From Bacillus sp. FJAT-42315 (GTDB lineage: Bacteria; Bacillota; Bacilli; Bacillales; Domibacillaceae), in assembly GCF_002797375.1 (NCBI RefSeq), contig NZ_KZ454941.1, forward strand, positions 3,160,789 through 3,224,788: a stretch of 64,000 bases of DNA, in the 5' to 3' direction. Positions 16,298 to 25,389 of the stretch are shown here, one piece after another. Both the position numbers and the translations under genes were made by a program. The first letter of the stretch is position 1. Every line of letters starts with the position of its first letter. The notes under the pieces were generated by a model. The model had not been told where the DNA came from. It made no database searches and was given only the letters and a program-made list of their open reading frames with translations.

Positions 16298-18325
16298 ATG
16301 AAAGATGTAACACCTAAGCTAAGCTCGACTACACTGCAAAAAGCGGTTGTCGAAAGCTTTGTTAAACTAAATCCACTTATTATGATCAAAAATCCGATTC
16401 TCTTCGTCGTAGAAATTGGTGCGATATTTGTATTGTTGATGATGGTTGCTCCTTCCCTGTTTGAAGCGGAAGGACGATTCGGCTATAACTTGGCCGTATT
16501 TCTCATCCTTTTATTTACCCTGTTATTTGGTAACTTTGCAGAGGTATTAGCGGAGGGACGTGGAAAAGCACAAGCCGATAGCCTTAAACAAACGAAAAAA
16601 GATACTGTCGCTCATAAGGTACAAAAAAACGGAGACATTAAACCTGTCTCTTCTAACGATCTTCGTAAAGGCGATATCGTATTAGTAGAAGCTGGCGAAT
16701 TCATTCCTGGAGACGGTGAGATTATCGAAGGGCTTGCCTCCATCGACGAATCAGCCATTACAGGGGAATCAGCTCCCGTCATTAAAGAAGCGGGTGGGGA
16801 TTTTAGTTCCGTTACTGGCGGCACACGAGTGGTCAGCGATTGGGTCATGGTACGAATCACTGCCGATCCTGGCGAGTCATTTCTTGATAAAATGATTTCT
16901 CTCGTCGAAGGAGCAACCCGTCAAAAAACGCCGAATGAAATTGCGTTAAACATTTTACTCGTCACATTAACGATCATCTTTTTAATTGTCGTTGTGACAC
17001 TCGTTCCGATTGCAAATTACGTGGGTATCGATTTAGAGCTTTCTACATTGATCGCCTTGCTCGTTTGCTTGATCCCAACGACGATTGGCGCCCTCTTATC
17101 AGCGATCGGGATTGCAGGAATGGATCGCGTCACACGATTTAATGTGATTGCGATGTCTGGAAAGGCTGTCGAAGCTGCAGGAGACATTAACACGATCGTT
17201 CTAGATAAAACAGGGACGATTACATTTGGAAACCGGTTAGCTGCCGACTTTCTCGCAGTTAAAAACGTCAAACAACAAATGCTGATCGATACGGCAGTCA
17301 TCACTTCTTTATTCGACGAAACACCTGAAGGCCGCTCTGTATTAGAACTGGCGAAAGAAAAAGGGGCTTCATGGGAAAAATCAGCTTACGAAAAAGCAGA
17401 GATCATTCCTTTTACCGCAGAGGAACGAATGAGCGGTATCAACTTTAAAAGCAACGAATTTAGAAAAGGCTCGGTAGATGCGATCATCGACTGGGTGAAA
17501 GAAAAAGGCGGCATGATTCCAAATGATTTAAAAACGAGCGCCGATGACATCTCGAAACAAGGTGGCACGCCGTTAGCCGTTGCTAAAAACGAGCAAATTC
17601 TTGGAATCATTTATTTAAAAGACACCGTCAAACCGGGAATGAAAGAACGCTTTGATGAACTGAGAAAAATGGGTATTAAAACGATTATGTGTACAGGAGA
17701 TAATCCATTAACCGCCGCCACCATCGCCAAAGAAGCGGGTGTAGACGACTTTGTCGCTGAATCAAAACCGGAAGATAAAATTAGAGTCATCCGTGAGGAG
17801 CAAGCTAAAGGAAAATTAGTCGCCATGACTGGAGATGGTACGAACGATGCCCCTGCCCTTGCTCAAGCCGATGTCGGACTTGCGATGAATAGTGGCACCA
17901 TTGCGGCAAAAGAAGCGGCCAATATGGTCGACTTAGACTCCGACCCAACAAAAATCATTGAGGTCGTCTCAATCGGAAAACAGTTATTAATGACGAGAGG
18001 ATCATTAACGACATTCAGTATTGCGAATGATGTAGCGAAATATTTTGCCATCATCCCAGCGATGTTTATGTTAGCGATTCCTGAAATGGAAGCATTAAAT
18101 GTGATGGGATTGAATTCACCAACGAGTGCCATTTTATCTGCGCTCATCTTCAACGCCTTGATCATTCCATTATTAATTCCCTTAGCGATTAAAGGGGTCA
18201 AATATGTACCGATGTCTGCTAATCAATTAATCTCAAGAAATATTACAATCTACGGCCTCGGCGGAGTGCTTGTGCCATTTATCGGGATTAAACTGATTGA
18301 TATGATGATCGGGTTGTTCATATAA
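16298..18325 (+). CDS. kdpB: Potassium-transporting ATPase, ATP-binding subunit
   Basis: KdpB is the P-type ATPase subunit. The 675-aa protein carries the phosphorylation motif VLDKTGTIT, the TGES actuator loop (AITGESAP), the hinge [18 protein letters not shown] and the KdpB-type membrane region. It lies 20 nt after kdpA with AGGTGA as ribosome binding site. Confidence 0.98.
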   Translation: MKDVTPKLSSTTLQKAVVESFVKLNPLIMIKNPILFVVEIGAIFVLLMMVAPSLFEAEGRFGYNLAVFLILLFTLLFGNFAEVLAEGRGKAQADSLKQTKKDTVAHKVQKNGDIKPVSSNDLRKGDIVLVEAGEFIPGDGEIIEGLASIDESAITGESAPVIKEAGGDFSSVTGGTRVVSDWVMVRITADPGESFLDKMISLVEGATRQKTPNEIALNILLVTLTIIFLIVVVTLVPIANYVGIDLELSTLIALLVCLIPTTIGALLSAIGIAGMDRVTRFNVIAMSGKAVEAAGDINTIVLDKTGTITFGNRLAADFLAVKNVKQQMLIDTAVITSLFDETPEGRSVLELAKEKGASWEKSAYEKAEIIPFTAEERMSGINFKSNEFRKGSVDAIIDWVKEKGGMIPNDLKTSADDISKQGGTPLAVAKNEQILGIIYLKDTVKPGMKERFDELRKMGIKTIMCTGDNPLTAATIAKEAGVDDFVAESKPEDKIRVIREEQAKGKLVAMTGDGTNDAPALAQADVGLAMNSGTIAAKEAANMVDLDSDPTKIIEVVSIGKQLLMTRGSLTTFSIANDVAKYFAIIPAMFMLAIPEMEALNVMGLNSPTSAILSALIFNALIIPLLIPLAIKGVKYVPMSANQLISRNITIYGLGGVLVPFIGIKLIDMMIGLFI

Positions 18326-18355
18326 GAAAATTCATGACAATATGGAGGAGTCAGC

Positions 18356-18916
18356 ATGTTTAAAATTATTCGATTATCGCTGTTGATGATCGTTCTATGT
18401 GGAATCGCCTACCCATTAGCGATGACAGGGCTTGGTCAGCTACTATTTCCAGCGCAAGCGAACGGAAGCTTAATTGAAAATGAAAAAGGGAAAGTCGTCG
18501 GTTCTGAGCTGACAGGTCAAAAATTTGCTGAAAAAGGCTACTTTCACGGGCGAGTTTCTTCTATAGAATATGATGCTTCTGCCTCGGGTTCAAATAACTA
18601 TGCACCATCAAACGCTGACATGCTCAAGCGAGTGAAGCAATCGATCGCAGACATCCAAAAAGAAGATCCTGAAATCGACCTAAAAGATATCCCTGTCGAC
18701 TTAATCACGAACTCCGGCTCTGGACTCGACCCACATATCTCAGTAGCCGCAGCTAAATTTCAAGTCGATCGCATCAGTAAAGAAACAGGCATCGACGAAA
18801 ATACACTAAATAAAGCCATCGACGAAACGACAGAAGCACGTAGTCTCCAACTCTTCGGAGAACCGCGAGTCAATGTCTTAAAATTAAATATCAAAATACA
18901 AGAACTAGAAAAATAA
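18356..18916 (+). CDS. kdpC: Potassium-transporting ATPase, KdpC subunit
   Basis: This 186-aa protein has one N-terminal membrane helix (IIRLSLLMIVLCGIAYPLAMTG) and the conserved FHGRVSS, SGSNNYAPSN and SGSGLDPHIS segments of KdpC, which help K+ delivery in the complex. GGAGGAG precedes the start. A terminator lies between it and kdpD. Confidence 0.97.
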   Translation: MFKIIRLSLLMIVLCGIAYPLAMTGLGQLLFPAQANGSLIENEKGKVVGSELTGQKFAEKGYFHGRVSSIEYDASASGSNNYAPSNADMLKRVKQSIADIQKEDPEIDLKDIPVDLITNSGSGLDPHISVAAAKFQVDRISKETGIDENTLNKAIDETTEARSLQLFGEPRVNVLKLNIKIQELEK

Positions 18917-18923
18917 GATTAGG

Positions 18924-18957
18924 TCTGACTTCCATTACCTAATGGGAGTCAGATTTT
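18924..18957 (+). terminator. Terminator or attenuator between kdpC and kdpD
   Basis: TCTGACTTCCAT pairs with ATGGGAGTCAGA over TACCTA and is followed by TTTTTT. Read-through would be needed to express kdpD from the kdp promoter. Confidence 0.8.
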
Positions 18958-18976
18958 TTCAAAGGGGGAATCGATT

Positions 18977-20101
18977 TTGAATCGCAAGTATCGTAGAAAG
19001 ACACCCGAAGAGATTCTAGCGGAAATTGAGCGGCTGAAACGTGGCAAATTGAAAGTGTATATCGGCTCAGCACCTGGTGTTGGCAAAACCTATCGAATGC
19101 TTGAAGAAGCCCATGAACTAAAGAAAGAAGGAATAGATGTGGTGATTGGTTTAATCGAAACCCACAAGCGCAAAGAAACGGAACAATTAATCACCGGCTT
19201 AGAAATCATTCCAAAAAAAATGATTCACTACAAAGGCAAAGGGCTGGAGGAAATGAACAAAGATGCGATTATCGAACGAGCACCTGAAGTTGTTCTCATT
19301 GATGAGCTCGCCCACTCCAACGTCCCCACCTCCCCGAACGAAAAAAGATTTATAGACGTAGAAGAAATTTTACAACAAGGTATCCATGTCATTTCCGCTG
19401 TAAATATTCAACATTTAGAAAGCGTCCATGACATCGTCCAACAAATCACAGGTGTAAAAGTAAGAGAGCGCATCCCAGACCGTTTCCTCCATCAGGCAGA
19501 CGAAATGATCCTCGTCGATGTCTCCCCCGAACTACTTATTAAAAGATTAAAGGAAGGAAAAATCTATCACTCCAGCAAAATTGAACAGTCGCTCAATCAT
19601 TTTTTCACTAAAAGCAATCTAGGAGCCTTAAGAGAATTATCTCTCCGTGAATTAGCTGATGATGTCGATGACCGCCTAGGACATCATCAATCCTCCACCG
19701 GCATCAATGAAGTCATTATGGTGTGTGTCCAAAATAACGAAAGTGCTGAAAAGCTAATTCGTCGCGGGTGGCGGATTGCTAGTCGCTTAAAAACAAAGCT
19801 GCTCATTCTTCACATCTCTCGTGAAGCCTCTATGAATCGTAAACCTAACGAAAGAAAAAAGATTAAGGAATGGAAAAAGCTCGCCACCCAATTTAACGCC
19901 CACTTCATTATTGAACCACTTCATAAAAGAAACATCGCCACAGCCATTACAGACGTGGCCGTAAAAAACAACGTTACCCAATTGATCCTCGGTCAATCTG
20001 CCAGAAGCCGCTGGGAAGAGCTCATTAAAGGCTCGATCGTTGACCACATTATGAGACATTCTCATGAGATGGATATTCATATTGTGGCATGTAGTAAATG
20101 A
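18977..20101 (+). CDS. kdpD: KdpD N-terminal sensor protein without histidine kinase
   Basis: The 374-aa protein contains only the cytoplasmic N-terminal half of KdpD. It has a KdpD sensor domain with Walker A GSAPGVGKTYRML and Walker B VVLIDELAHSN, then a universal-stress-like domain (about 240-374) ending LGQSARSRWEELIKGSI. The four membrane helices and the kinase domain are absent and no kdpE follows. Such stand-alone KdpD-N proteins are known from Bacillaceae and Alicyclobacillus. Because the USP domain of S. aureus KdpD binds c-di-AMP, a regulatory role for c-di-AMP on pump output is possible here. That is inference. Confidence 0.9.
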   Translation: MNRKYRRKTPEEILAEIERLKRGKLKVYIGSAPGVGKTYRMLEEAHELKKEGIDVVIGLIETHKRKETEQLITGLEIIPKKMIHYKGKGLEEMNKDAIIERAPEVVLIDELAHSNVPTSPNEKRFIDVEEILQQGIHVISAVNIQHLESVHDIVQQITGVKVRERIPDRFLHQADEMILVDVSPELLIKRLKEGKIYHSSKIEQSLNHFFTKSNLGALRELSLRELADDVDDRLGHHQSSTGINEVIMVCVQNNESAEKLIRRGWRIASRLKTKLLILHISREASMNRKPNERKKIKEWKKLATQFNAHFIIEPLHKRNIATAITDVAVKNNVTQLILGQSARSRWEELIKGSIVDHIMRHSHEMDIHIVACSK

Positions 20102-20136
20102 AATGGAGCATGCCTTCAAAGCACGCTCCATTTCTT
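20098..20136. terminator. Bidirectional terminator
   Basis: GAAATGGAGC pairs with GCTCCATTTC around a small loop. It lies between the converging kdpD gene and the LOG-family gene. Confidence 0.75.
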
Positions 20137-20702
20137 CAATTATATGTTTTCACTGAAGGCGCTTTATACGCTTGAAATTGATCCAGTAGCACTTTCGGAT
20201 CAGCCTCTACTAACACCATCGAACGATGCTTCTCTTCGACAAACTGTTCTTTCACCATATGACCAAACATCGAAACGAGCGGTTCATAAAAGCCATTAAT
20301 ATTTAATAGACCATTCGGCTTTTGATGAATACCAATTTGCGCCCATGTGTAAATTTCAAAAAACTCTTCCAATGTCCCAGCCCCACCTGGCATCGAAATA
20401 AAGCCATCGGCAAGCTCCGCCATTTTCGCTTTTCTTTCATGCATCGAAGACACGACAATCAATTCAGTTAAATCGGGATGAGCAATTTCTCGATCCATCA
20501 GCACTTCAGGGATAACACCAATCACTTGTCCCCCTTCTGCTAACACCGTATCGGCAATCACGCCCATAATCCCAACACTTGCCCCACCATATACTAAAGC
20601 GATTCCTCGACTCGCTAATTCCTTTCCTAAAGCAATTGCTCCTTCTCTATAACTCTCGGAAGCTCCCATTCTTGATCCACAAAACACAGCTATACGTTTC
20701 AT
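20136..20702 (-). CDS. LOG-family protein (nucleoside-monophosphate phosphoribohydrolase type)
   Basis: This 188-aa Rossmann-fold protein has the LOG signature PGGAGTLEEFFE and the N-terminal CGSRMG loop of the TIGR00730 family, which cleaves riboside 5'-monophosphates (cytokinin-activating type in some organisms). It is most like the Bacillus YvdD group. The physiological substrate is not evident. Monocistronic. Confidence 0.9.
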   Translation of the reverse strand: MKRIAVFCGSRMGASESYREGAIALGKELASRGIALVYGGASVGIMGVIADTVLAEGGQVIGVIPEVLMDREIAHPDLTELIVVSSMHERKAKMAELADGFISMPGGAGTLEEFFEIYTWAQIGIHQKPNGLLNINGFYEPLVSMFGHMVKEQFVEEKHRSMVLVEADPKVLLDQFQAYKAPSVKTYN

Positions 20703-20773
20703 CTCTAGTTCCTCCTCTTGAATCTACTACGTCCAACATTTAACATTATACATAAAAAGCAGGAAGTGACGAC

Positions 20774-21436
20774 ATGAACAAACCTGATTCATTTTATCCA
20801 ATAAAATTTTATGATTTCTTCCCAGCAACTTGTATAGAACGTTGGCTGAAACATGGAGAGAGAATTTCGTTTAAAAAAGGAGATTTTATTCAAACGCCGG
20901 ATAAGTTAAGTGAACGAGTATTACTGGTAATAAGTGGCCATGCCCGGTTGTTTCATTTGAACATGAATGGAAAAGAATGCGTTTTGGGGATTGCCACCGA
21001 AGGCGATTTTATCGATTTGCTTCATGTTTTTTCCGATAGAGAGCGGCATTTATTTTCGAAGGCATTAACGGATGTAACAATCGTTTCTTTATCAAAACAA
21101 GAAGTGAAGCAGGCAGTACAGGAGACGCCTGAATTAGCGATGGCGATCATGCACTATTTAACGAATAAATTAGAAGATACGATTGAAGTGTTAGAGCAAG
21201 TCGCCTATGAAAAAGTCGAAGAACGGCTGCTGTTTCAGTTAAAAAAGCTGGCGAATCACGACGAAGCTAACGATGGTTGGGCACCGATCCCCTCCTTTGT
21301 TACACATAAAGATATCGCTGGCATGATTGCCTCTACTAGAGAAACGGTCACTTTTCTTTTGAATAAGCTAACACAAACCGGTGAAATTAAACAGTTTGAT
21401 CAGCGAGTTTGGGTGCCGATTGATTTTTTTGCCTAA
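20774..21436 (+). CDS. Crp/Fnr-family transcription regulator
   Basis: This 220-aa protein has an N-terminal cyclic-nucleotide-binding-like beta barrel (about 20-130) and a C-terminal winged helix with DIAGMIASTRETVTFLLNKL as the helix-turn-helix. No cysteine cluster for an Fe-S centre is visible. It is divergent from the LOG-family gene and stands upstream of the OsmC gene, which it may regulate (inference from proximity). Confidence 0.9.
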   Translation: MNKPDSFYPIKFYDFFPATCIERWLKHGERISFKKGDFIQTPDKLSERVLLVISGHARLFHLNMNGKECVLGIATEGDFIDLLHVFSDRERHLFSKALTDVTIVSLSKQEVKQAVQETPELAMAIMHYLTNKLEDTIEVLEQVAYEKVEERLLFQLKKLANHDEANDGWAPIPSFVTHKDIAGMIASTRETVTFLLNKLTQTGEIKQFDQRVWVPIDFFA

Positions 21437-21514
21437 CGTAAGGACGCTTACATACATCGTTTTTTCTCTCTGTTAGTATCTAATTTATACTAATAAGTTA
21501 GAGGAGAATGAATC

Positions 21515-22009
21515 ATGAACAACATTTCTTTAGAAATTTTACAACAAACAGCCATGGGGATTCAAAATGATCCATCATTGGGGATGACGAAATGGAGCGC
21601 TCAAGTAAACTGGAAAGATGGCGTACAAAACGATCTTTCAATCCGCAACTTCCCTACTCTTACTACAGATGAGCCCGCTCCATTAGGCGGAACAGACAAA
21701 GGACCAAACCCGATCGAATATTTAATCGGTGCAGCGGCAAGCTGTTTCGCTATCACATTTGAAGTGATGGCGACACAAAAAGGAATGACATTGAAGCAAG
21801 TAGAAGTAACAATCGAAGCGAACTTAAATGCCGCCGTATTTTTAGGAATCGAAGAAGGGGACGGTGGCATTTTAAACCCGATCATTCACCTTAACGTCGA
21901 CACAGACGGAACGAAAGAACAAATTCAAGAAATCGCCGAGATTGCTTTAACAAAGTCTCCTGTATTAGCTAGCTTGAAAAAAGACATTCAATTAAACATC
22001 ACAAACTAA
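21515..22009 (+). CDS. OsmC-family protein lacking the second cysteine
   Basis: This 164-aa OsmC/Ohr-fold protein has the peroxidatic-type Cys in IGAAASCFAITFEV. The second, resolving Cys normally in a C-P-V motif is replaced by Ser (TKSPVLASL), and the protein contains only one Cys. Thiol peroxidase activity of the usual kind is therefore uncertain. AGAGGAG precedes the ATG. Confidence 0.88.
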   Translation: MNNISLEILQQTAMGIQNDPSLGMTKWSAQVNWKDGVQNDLSIRNFPTLTTDEPAPLGGTDKGPNPIEYLIGAAASCFAITFEVMATQKGMTLKQVEVTIEANLNAAVFLGIEEGDGGILNPIIHLNVDTDGTKEQIQEIAEIALTKSPVLASLKKDIQLNITN

Positions 22010-22014
22010 TAAGA

Positions 22015-22053
22015 AAAAAGGATTCAGCGCACTAACACGCTGAATCCTTTTTC
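22015..22053. terminator. Bidirectional terminator
   Basis: AAAAAGGATTCAGCG pairs with CGCTGAATCCTTTTT. It lies between the OsmC and yxcD-like genes. Confidence 0.85.
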
Positions 22054-22060
22054 ATTTCCC

Positions 22061-22351
22061 TTACCGCACAAGAGCAATAATTCCCTCGTCATCATCAAGA
22101 ACCAACTCAATCCCGGCAGCAAACGGGTCCATGTTCATCTTTTTATCGAGCCAAAAACGAAGCGCTTCAATCATATGAACCGTCGCTAAAATTTGTTTTC
22201 GGCCTGTCCAATAGGCTTCCGCTGAAAAACCATGGTCATCATCATACATTAACTCGATTTCTACTTCTTGAGGCGTGATTTGCTTCTGATTAGCAAGATG
22301 CAAACAAAGGGCATTAATGATATCTTGCTCAGAAATTTTTACTTTTGCCAT
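22061..22351 (-). CDS. YxcD-family (DUF2653) protein
   Basis: This is a small acidic 96-aa cytoplasmic protein of the YxcD/DUF2653 family, recognised by its N-terminal KISEQDIINALCLHLA, the MYDDDHGFSAEAY centre and the acidic end LVLDDDEGIIALVR. Function unknown. Its start overlaps the end of the upstream membrane-protein gene by 13 nt, so the two are co-transcribed. Confidence 0.8.
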   Translation of the reverse strand: MAKVKISEQDIINALCLHLANQKQITPQEVEIELMYDDDHGFSAEAYWTGRKQILATVHMIEALRFWLDKKMNMDPFAAGIELVLDDDEGIIALVR

Positions 22352-22767
22352 GCTTCATCATCCTTGCGTTTCTTTTTCAAAGTCGTAAAGATTTTGCGAG
22401 CAATCATCACAATCGCCACGATTGCTAACATATTAATCATAAAGCCAAGGATTGAACCTAAAATACCAAGATCACCAAGCAAACTGCCAAGTAGTAAGCC
22501 CGCTAAACCGCCAAGCATCATCCCTTTTAACAGACCGCCTTTATTCGACTTAGTCGCAGTTGATTTTTTCGCCGTCGTCATCGAATCTTTCTTATCGTTT
22601 TCTTTCTTAGTTAACGAAGGGCTGTTGCTATCCGTTGAGTTATATGACTTTTTCCCTGATTTATATTTCTTTGCACTCACAGCATATGTGTTTTGATCCA
22701 TCACATGTGCAAGCGGAGCGAAACATAAACTTAACACTAATAAAGATGCCATTATTTTTTTAATCAT
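22339..22767 (-). CDS. Secreted/membrane protein with glycine-rich helix
   Basis: This 142-aa protein has a signal peptide (LVLSLCFAPLAHVM), a Lys/Ser/Thr-rich linker (about 30-75), a Gly/Leu-rich segment (GGLLKGMMLGGLAGLLLG) and a second hydrophobic helix near 110-130, ending in a basic tail. Similar proteins are sometimes annotated Tim44-like; I cannot confirm that. The start at 22767 follows TGGAGGA. A Mn2+-type riboswitch lies about 125 nt upstream on the same strand, so its expression may follow Mn2+. Confidence 0.7.
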   Translation of the reverse strand: MIKKIMASLLVLSLCFAPLAHVMDQNTYAVSAKKYKSGKKSYNSTDSNSPSLTKKENDKKDSMTTAKKSTATKSNKGGLLKGMMLGGLAGLLLGSLLGDLGILGSILGFMINMLAIVAIVMIARKIFTTLKKKRKDDEAWQK

Positions 22768-22835
22768 TTGAAATCCTCCATTTTTTTATCATCATTTTTG
22801 TCACTACAGAGCTGTTTTTTCCTACATACTAAACC

Positions 22836-22866
22836 TCCTTTTTCCAAATAGAAAGAGCCTACACCA
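22836..22866 (-). terminator. Hairpin after the Mn2+ riboswitch
   Basis: On the minus strand GCCTATACC pairs with GGTGTAGGC (one G-U) and is followed by TCTTTCTATTT, a weak T run. It is a possible terminator of the leader. A second stem (AAGACCTTACC/GGTAGAGGTCTT, 22891-22922) overlaps the aptamer end. Confidence 0.55.
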
Positions 22867-22889
22867 AGTTTGGTATAGGCCCTAAGCAC

Positions 22890-23010
22890 ATAAAAGACCT
22901 CTACCATTTTAGGTAAGGTCTTGCTAACAACATTCAAAGTTGCCAACAAAGCCGAGAGCCATATGCTCCGTAATGACGACTTTGCTGTAAAAGCTACTCC
23001 CCTTATAAGG
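22890..23010 (-). promoter_or_regulatory. yybP-ykoY (Mn2+-sensing) riboswitch
   Basis: On the minus strand the hallmark segments appear in order: AAGGGGAGTAGC, AAAGTCGTCATTACGG, GGCTTTGTTGGCAAC and AGCAAGACCTTACC. This class senses Mn2+ and usually precedes Mn2+ exporters (MntP, TerC/YybP type) or P-type ATPases. Here the next gene is a secreted/membrane protein of unknown function. An AAAGGAGG followed by ATGTAG (start then stop) at about 22815-22833 looks like the remains of a lost gene start. Confidence 0.9.
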
Positions 23011-23068
23011 AATATTAACGATTTACTAATAGCGTAATGGAATAATAGATAATTGTCAAGGAAGTTAC

Positions 23069-23926
23069 TCATCGACTCACATAACTTCCCCATTTTTGAT
23101 ACACAACGTGCTGCAATAGCGCATAATAACCATAAGAAATCGACGCTTGATTGTGCTGAATAATAGCGTTTTGGTACTTCTCTCTCCTATTCATAAACGG
23201 TAAATTCGCTAGATGTGTGAAAGATGGCCGTACGATTAATTTGGTCAAATGAGCCGGTTGATTAGCCCCCGCCTTTCGCTTTTTGTTCAACTGGTCAATA
23301 ATTTGCTCTGCTGTTCCGATGCCAATCCCATGTCCATAATACGTACCATCTTCAAGAACAACAGCATTTTCTCCTCTCCACTGAGGCTTATTCGGATCAA
23401 ACTCCTCATTTTTAAAATAGACAACATCTCCCGGTAAAGCATGCTCCATTTCCCTAGCTTTCAACCCAAGGTCAGGATCAGCGTGCCAACTGTATAAATG
23501 AATCGCTGGAAACCATTGATTAAAAGCCGACTCCCCGATCACGTTTAGCACCGCATGATAATACACAATCAGCTTTGCTGTTGCACATTCAAACGCATAT
23601 TGCGAACTATTTTTGTAAATATCTAATACCGCATCCGATGGATTCACATCTGGCCGTTGTTGGAAGCCGCCAAAATGAGTCACGTACCAATATTGCGGAT
23701 TCGCACGCGATGTTTCAAATACAGCAAACCGCGCCTTGCTGTCATTTAACGCTCTAGCGCTTTGAATGATGCTTTTTCGCATGTTCACCTCAAAGGATAA
23801 ATCACTGATAGATGGATAGGCATACACAACAGGTGCTTTGCTCATTTCTTGAATAATCTTATATTCTACACTGCCAGCTGGCCAATGATCCGCTTGCTGA
23901 AAGGGCATTCCTGCTACTGTAATCAT
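23069..23926 (-). CDS. tgl: Protein-glutamine gamma-glutamyltransferase (spore coat cross-linking)
   Basis: Tgl cross-links spore-coat proteins during sporulation. The 285-aa protein has the catalytic Cys in YAFECATAKLI (residue 114, near the B. subtilis position) and typical segments FETSRANPQYW, LYSWHADPDLGL and ALPGDVVYFKN. It is about 40 aa longer than the B. subtilis enzyme at the ends. Sporulation-specific expression is expected, but I did not identify the promoter. Confidence 0.92.
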   Translation of the reverse strand: MITVAGMPFQQADHWPAGSVEYKIIQEMSKAPVVYAYPSISDLSFEVNMRKSIIQSARALNDSKARFAVFETSRANPQYWYVTHFGGFQQRPDVNPSDAVLDIYKNSSQYAFECATAKLIVYYHAVLNVIGESAFNQWFPAIHLYSWHADPDLGLKAREMEHALPGDVVYFKNEEFDPNKPQWRGENAVVLEDGTYYGHGIGIGTAEQIIDQLNKKRKAGANQPAHLTKLIVRPSFTHLANLPFMNRREKYQNAIIQHNQASISYGYYALLQHVVYQKWGSYVSR

Positions 23927-23993
23927 GCGATCTCCCCTTTATCACACATTATTACTTACCCTATTCAAAGAGAATGCTCCACATGCCTACATA

Positions 23994-25271
23994 TTATTTT
24001 ACGGGACTGCGTTTTCCAAAGATCCACTGCCAAAAGGAAGTAGAAGTCGATCGTTCCAGCTTTTCGCTTTTTCTCCCCATTGAAAATCGCAACGGCTCCC
24101 AAAACCGTAACGCTACTAACAAACCGCTAATCACAACGGCAGAAAGAGCAAACGTCAACCATGGAATCGATGAGGATGTGCCTAAACGAAGCAACTGCCC
24201 ACCTGCGAATTTCCCAGCTCCTTCCCCCACGCCGGAAACAAAATTGGTGAGGCCGAAAAATACACCGATCATTTTTGCTGTTCCAAGTCGTGATACGGTC
24301 GCATCCATCGTCGGCAAAATTAACATCTCACCAATAATAAAAATCACTCCGCTAGCTAAGAGCCAATAGAAATTCGTCGAGAAATAAATTGAACCAAGCC
24401 CTCCACCAATAAATAAAACACCTAAAGCTAACACATACATCGGATGCGTTTTTTCAATAAACCGCCTGGAAATCAACGTTTGCAAGGCAACGACAATGAC
24501 CGCATTCACCGTCCAAATCAAGCTCACCACACTCGAATCCGGCAAAATGTCCTCTGCTCGTAAAGGCAAGCTCAAAGCCAGCTGCGTATACAATGCCCAA
24601 ATCAAAATGCTCACTAGCGAAAACACGACAAAGGCTTTATTTTTGAAAATCTCCACATACGCTTTCACTGGAACCGTTTCACAAGGCTCATCGCCACACC
24701 CTTTTGGTAGCATGAACAAACTGATTAATCCCGATAATATATAAAGACCGGTCGCCGTATAAAAAATGAGTGGGAACGCCCCACCGAGCACAAAATAAGT
24801 TAACAAACCAGCAATCGCAATACCGACATTGGCTGCTACCCCCCTTAAAGAAAAGGCTGTCGTCTTATTGTCCTCCTCCGTCGCAAGGGCTGCAATCGCT
24901 GCTTTCGTGGACGGTGTATTTAAGCCAACACCTAATCCACTCAGTAACCCCATACACATCAACAGCCAAACCGTATCAAAAAGAAGAAAACCAGCAATCG
25001 CCGCTCCATTCAGCCACGCACCAACAGCGATCACCCCTCTCCGACCGATCCGATCCGCCAACCATCCACCAAACAAACTACTCACTTGATAAGTAAGAGG
25101 AGACATCGCCAAGATTAAACCAATTTCAGCAATCGTCATTCCTTTGTCTACCTTTAAAAAAATCGGCAAAAGCGGCACCACCATATATGTACCAAGATGA
25201 GCCAGCAATACTCCTATAAGCAAGACTTTCATATGGAAGCCACTTTCCTTCCAATCACCGAACAAAGCCAT
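23994..25271 (-). CDS. MFS transporter
   Basis: This is a 425-aa major-facilitator protein with about twelve hydrophobic segments and the loop motif GGWLADRIGRRGV between helices 2 and 3. It resembles drug-efflux-type permeases of Bacillus, but the substrate is unknown. It is monocistronic, with AGGTGGGA upstream of the start. Confidence 0.88.
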   Translation of the reverse strand: MALFGDWKESGFHMKVLLIGVLLAHLGTYMVVPLLPIFLKVDKGMTIAEIGLILAMSPLTYQVSSLFGGWLADRIGRRGVIAVGAWLNGAAIAGFLLFDTVWLLMCMGLLSGLGVGLNTPSTKAAIAALATEEDNKTTAFSLRGVAANVGIAIAGLLTYFVLGGAFPLIFYTATGLYILSGLISLFMLPKGCGDEPCETVPVKAYVEIFKNKAFVVFSLVSILIWALYTQLALSLPLRAEDILPDSSVVSLIWTVNAVIVVALQTLISRRFIEKTHPMYVLALGVLFIGGGLGSIYFSTNFYWLLASGVIFIIGEMLILPTMDATVSRLGTAKMIGVFFGLTNFVSGVGEGAGKFAGGQLLRLGTSSSIPWLTFALSAVVISGLLVALRFWEPLRFSMGRKSEKLERSTSTSFWQWIFGKRSPVK

Positions 25272-25347
25272 GATCCCACCTCCCTTTCACTTAGCATTTG
25301 CAATTGCTCGTGAAAAATGTAAAGGAGATGACTGAAGTGTGAGGTCA

Positions 25348-25386
25348 TGAAAAAGAAATCTCCTGAATTTTGTCAGGAGATTTCTC
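25348..25386 (-). terminator. Intrinsic terminator
   Basis: Minus strand AAATCTCCTG pairs with CAGGAGATTT over an 8-nt loop and is followed by CTTTTTC. It ends the histone-deacetylase-like gene. Confidence 0.85.
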
Positions 25387-25389
25387 GCT

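Noticed and set aside
22764..23093. Open frame of 109 codons on the minus strand
   Set aside because: It runs through the Mn2+ riboswitch and its hairpins, has no homologous look and no ribosome binding site.
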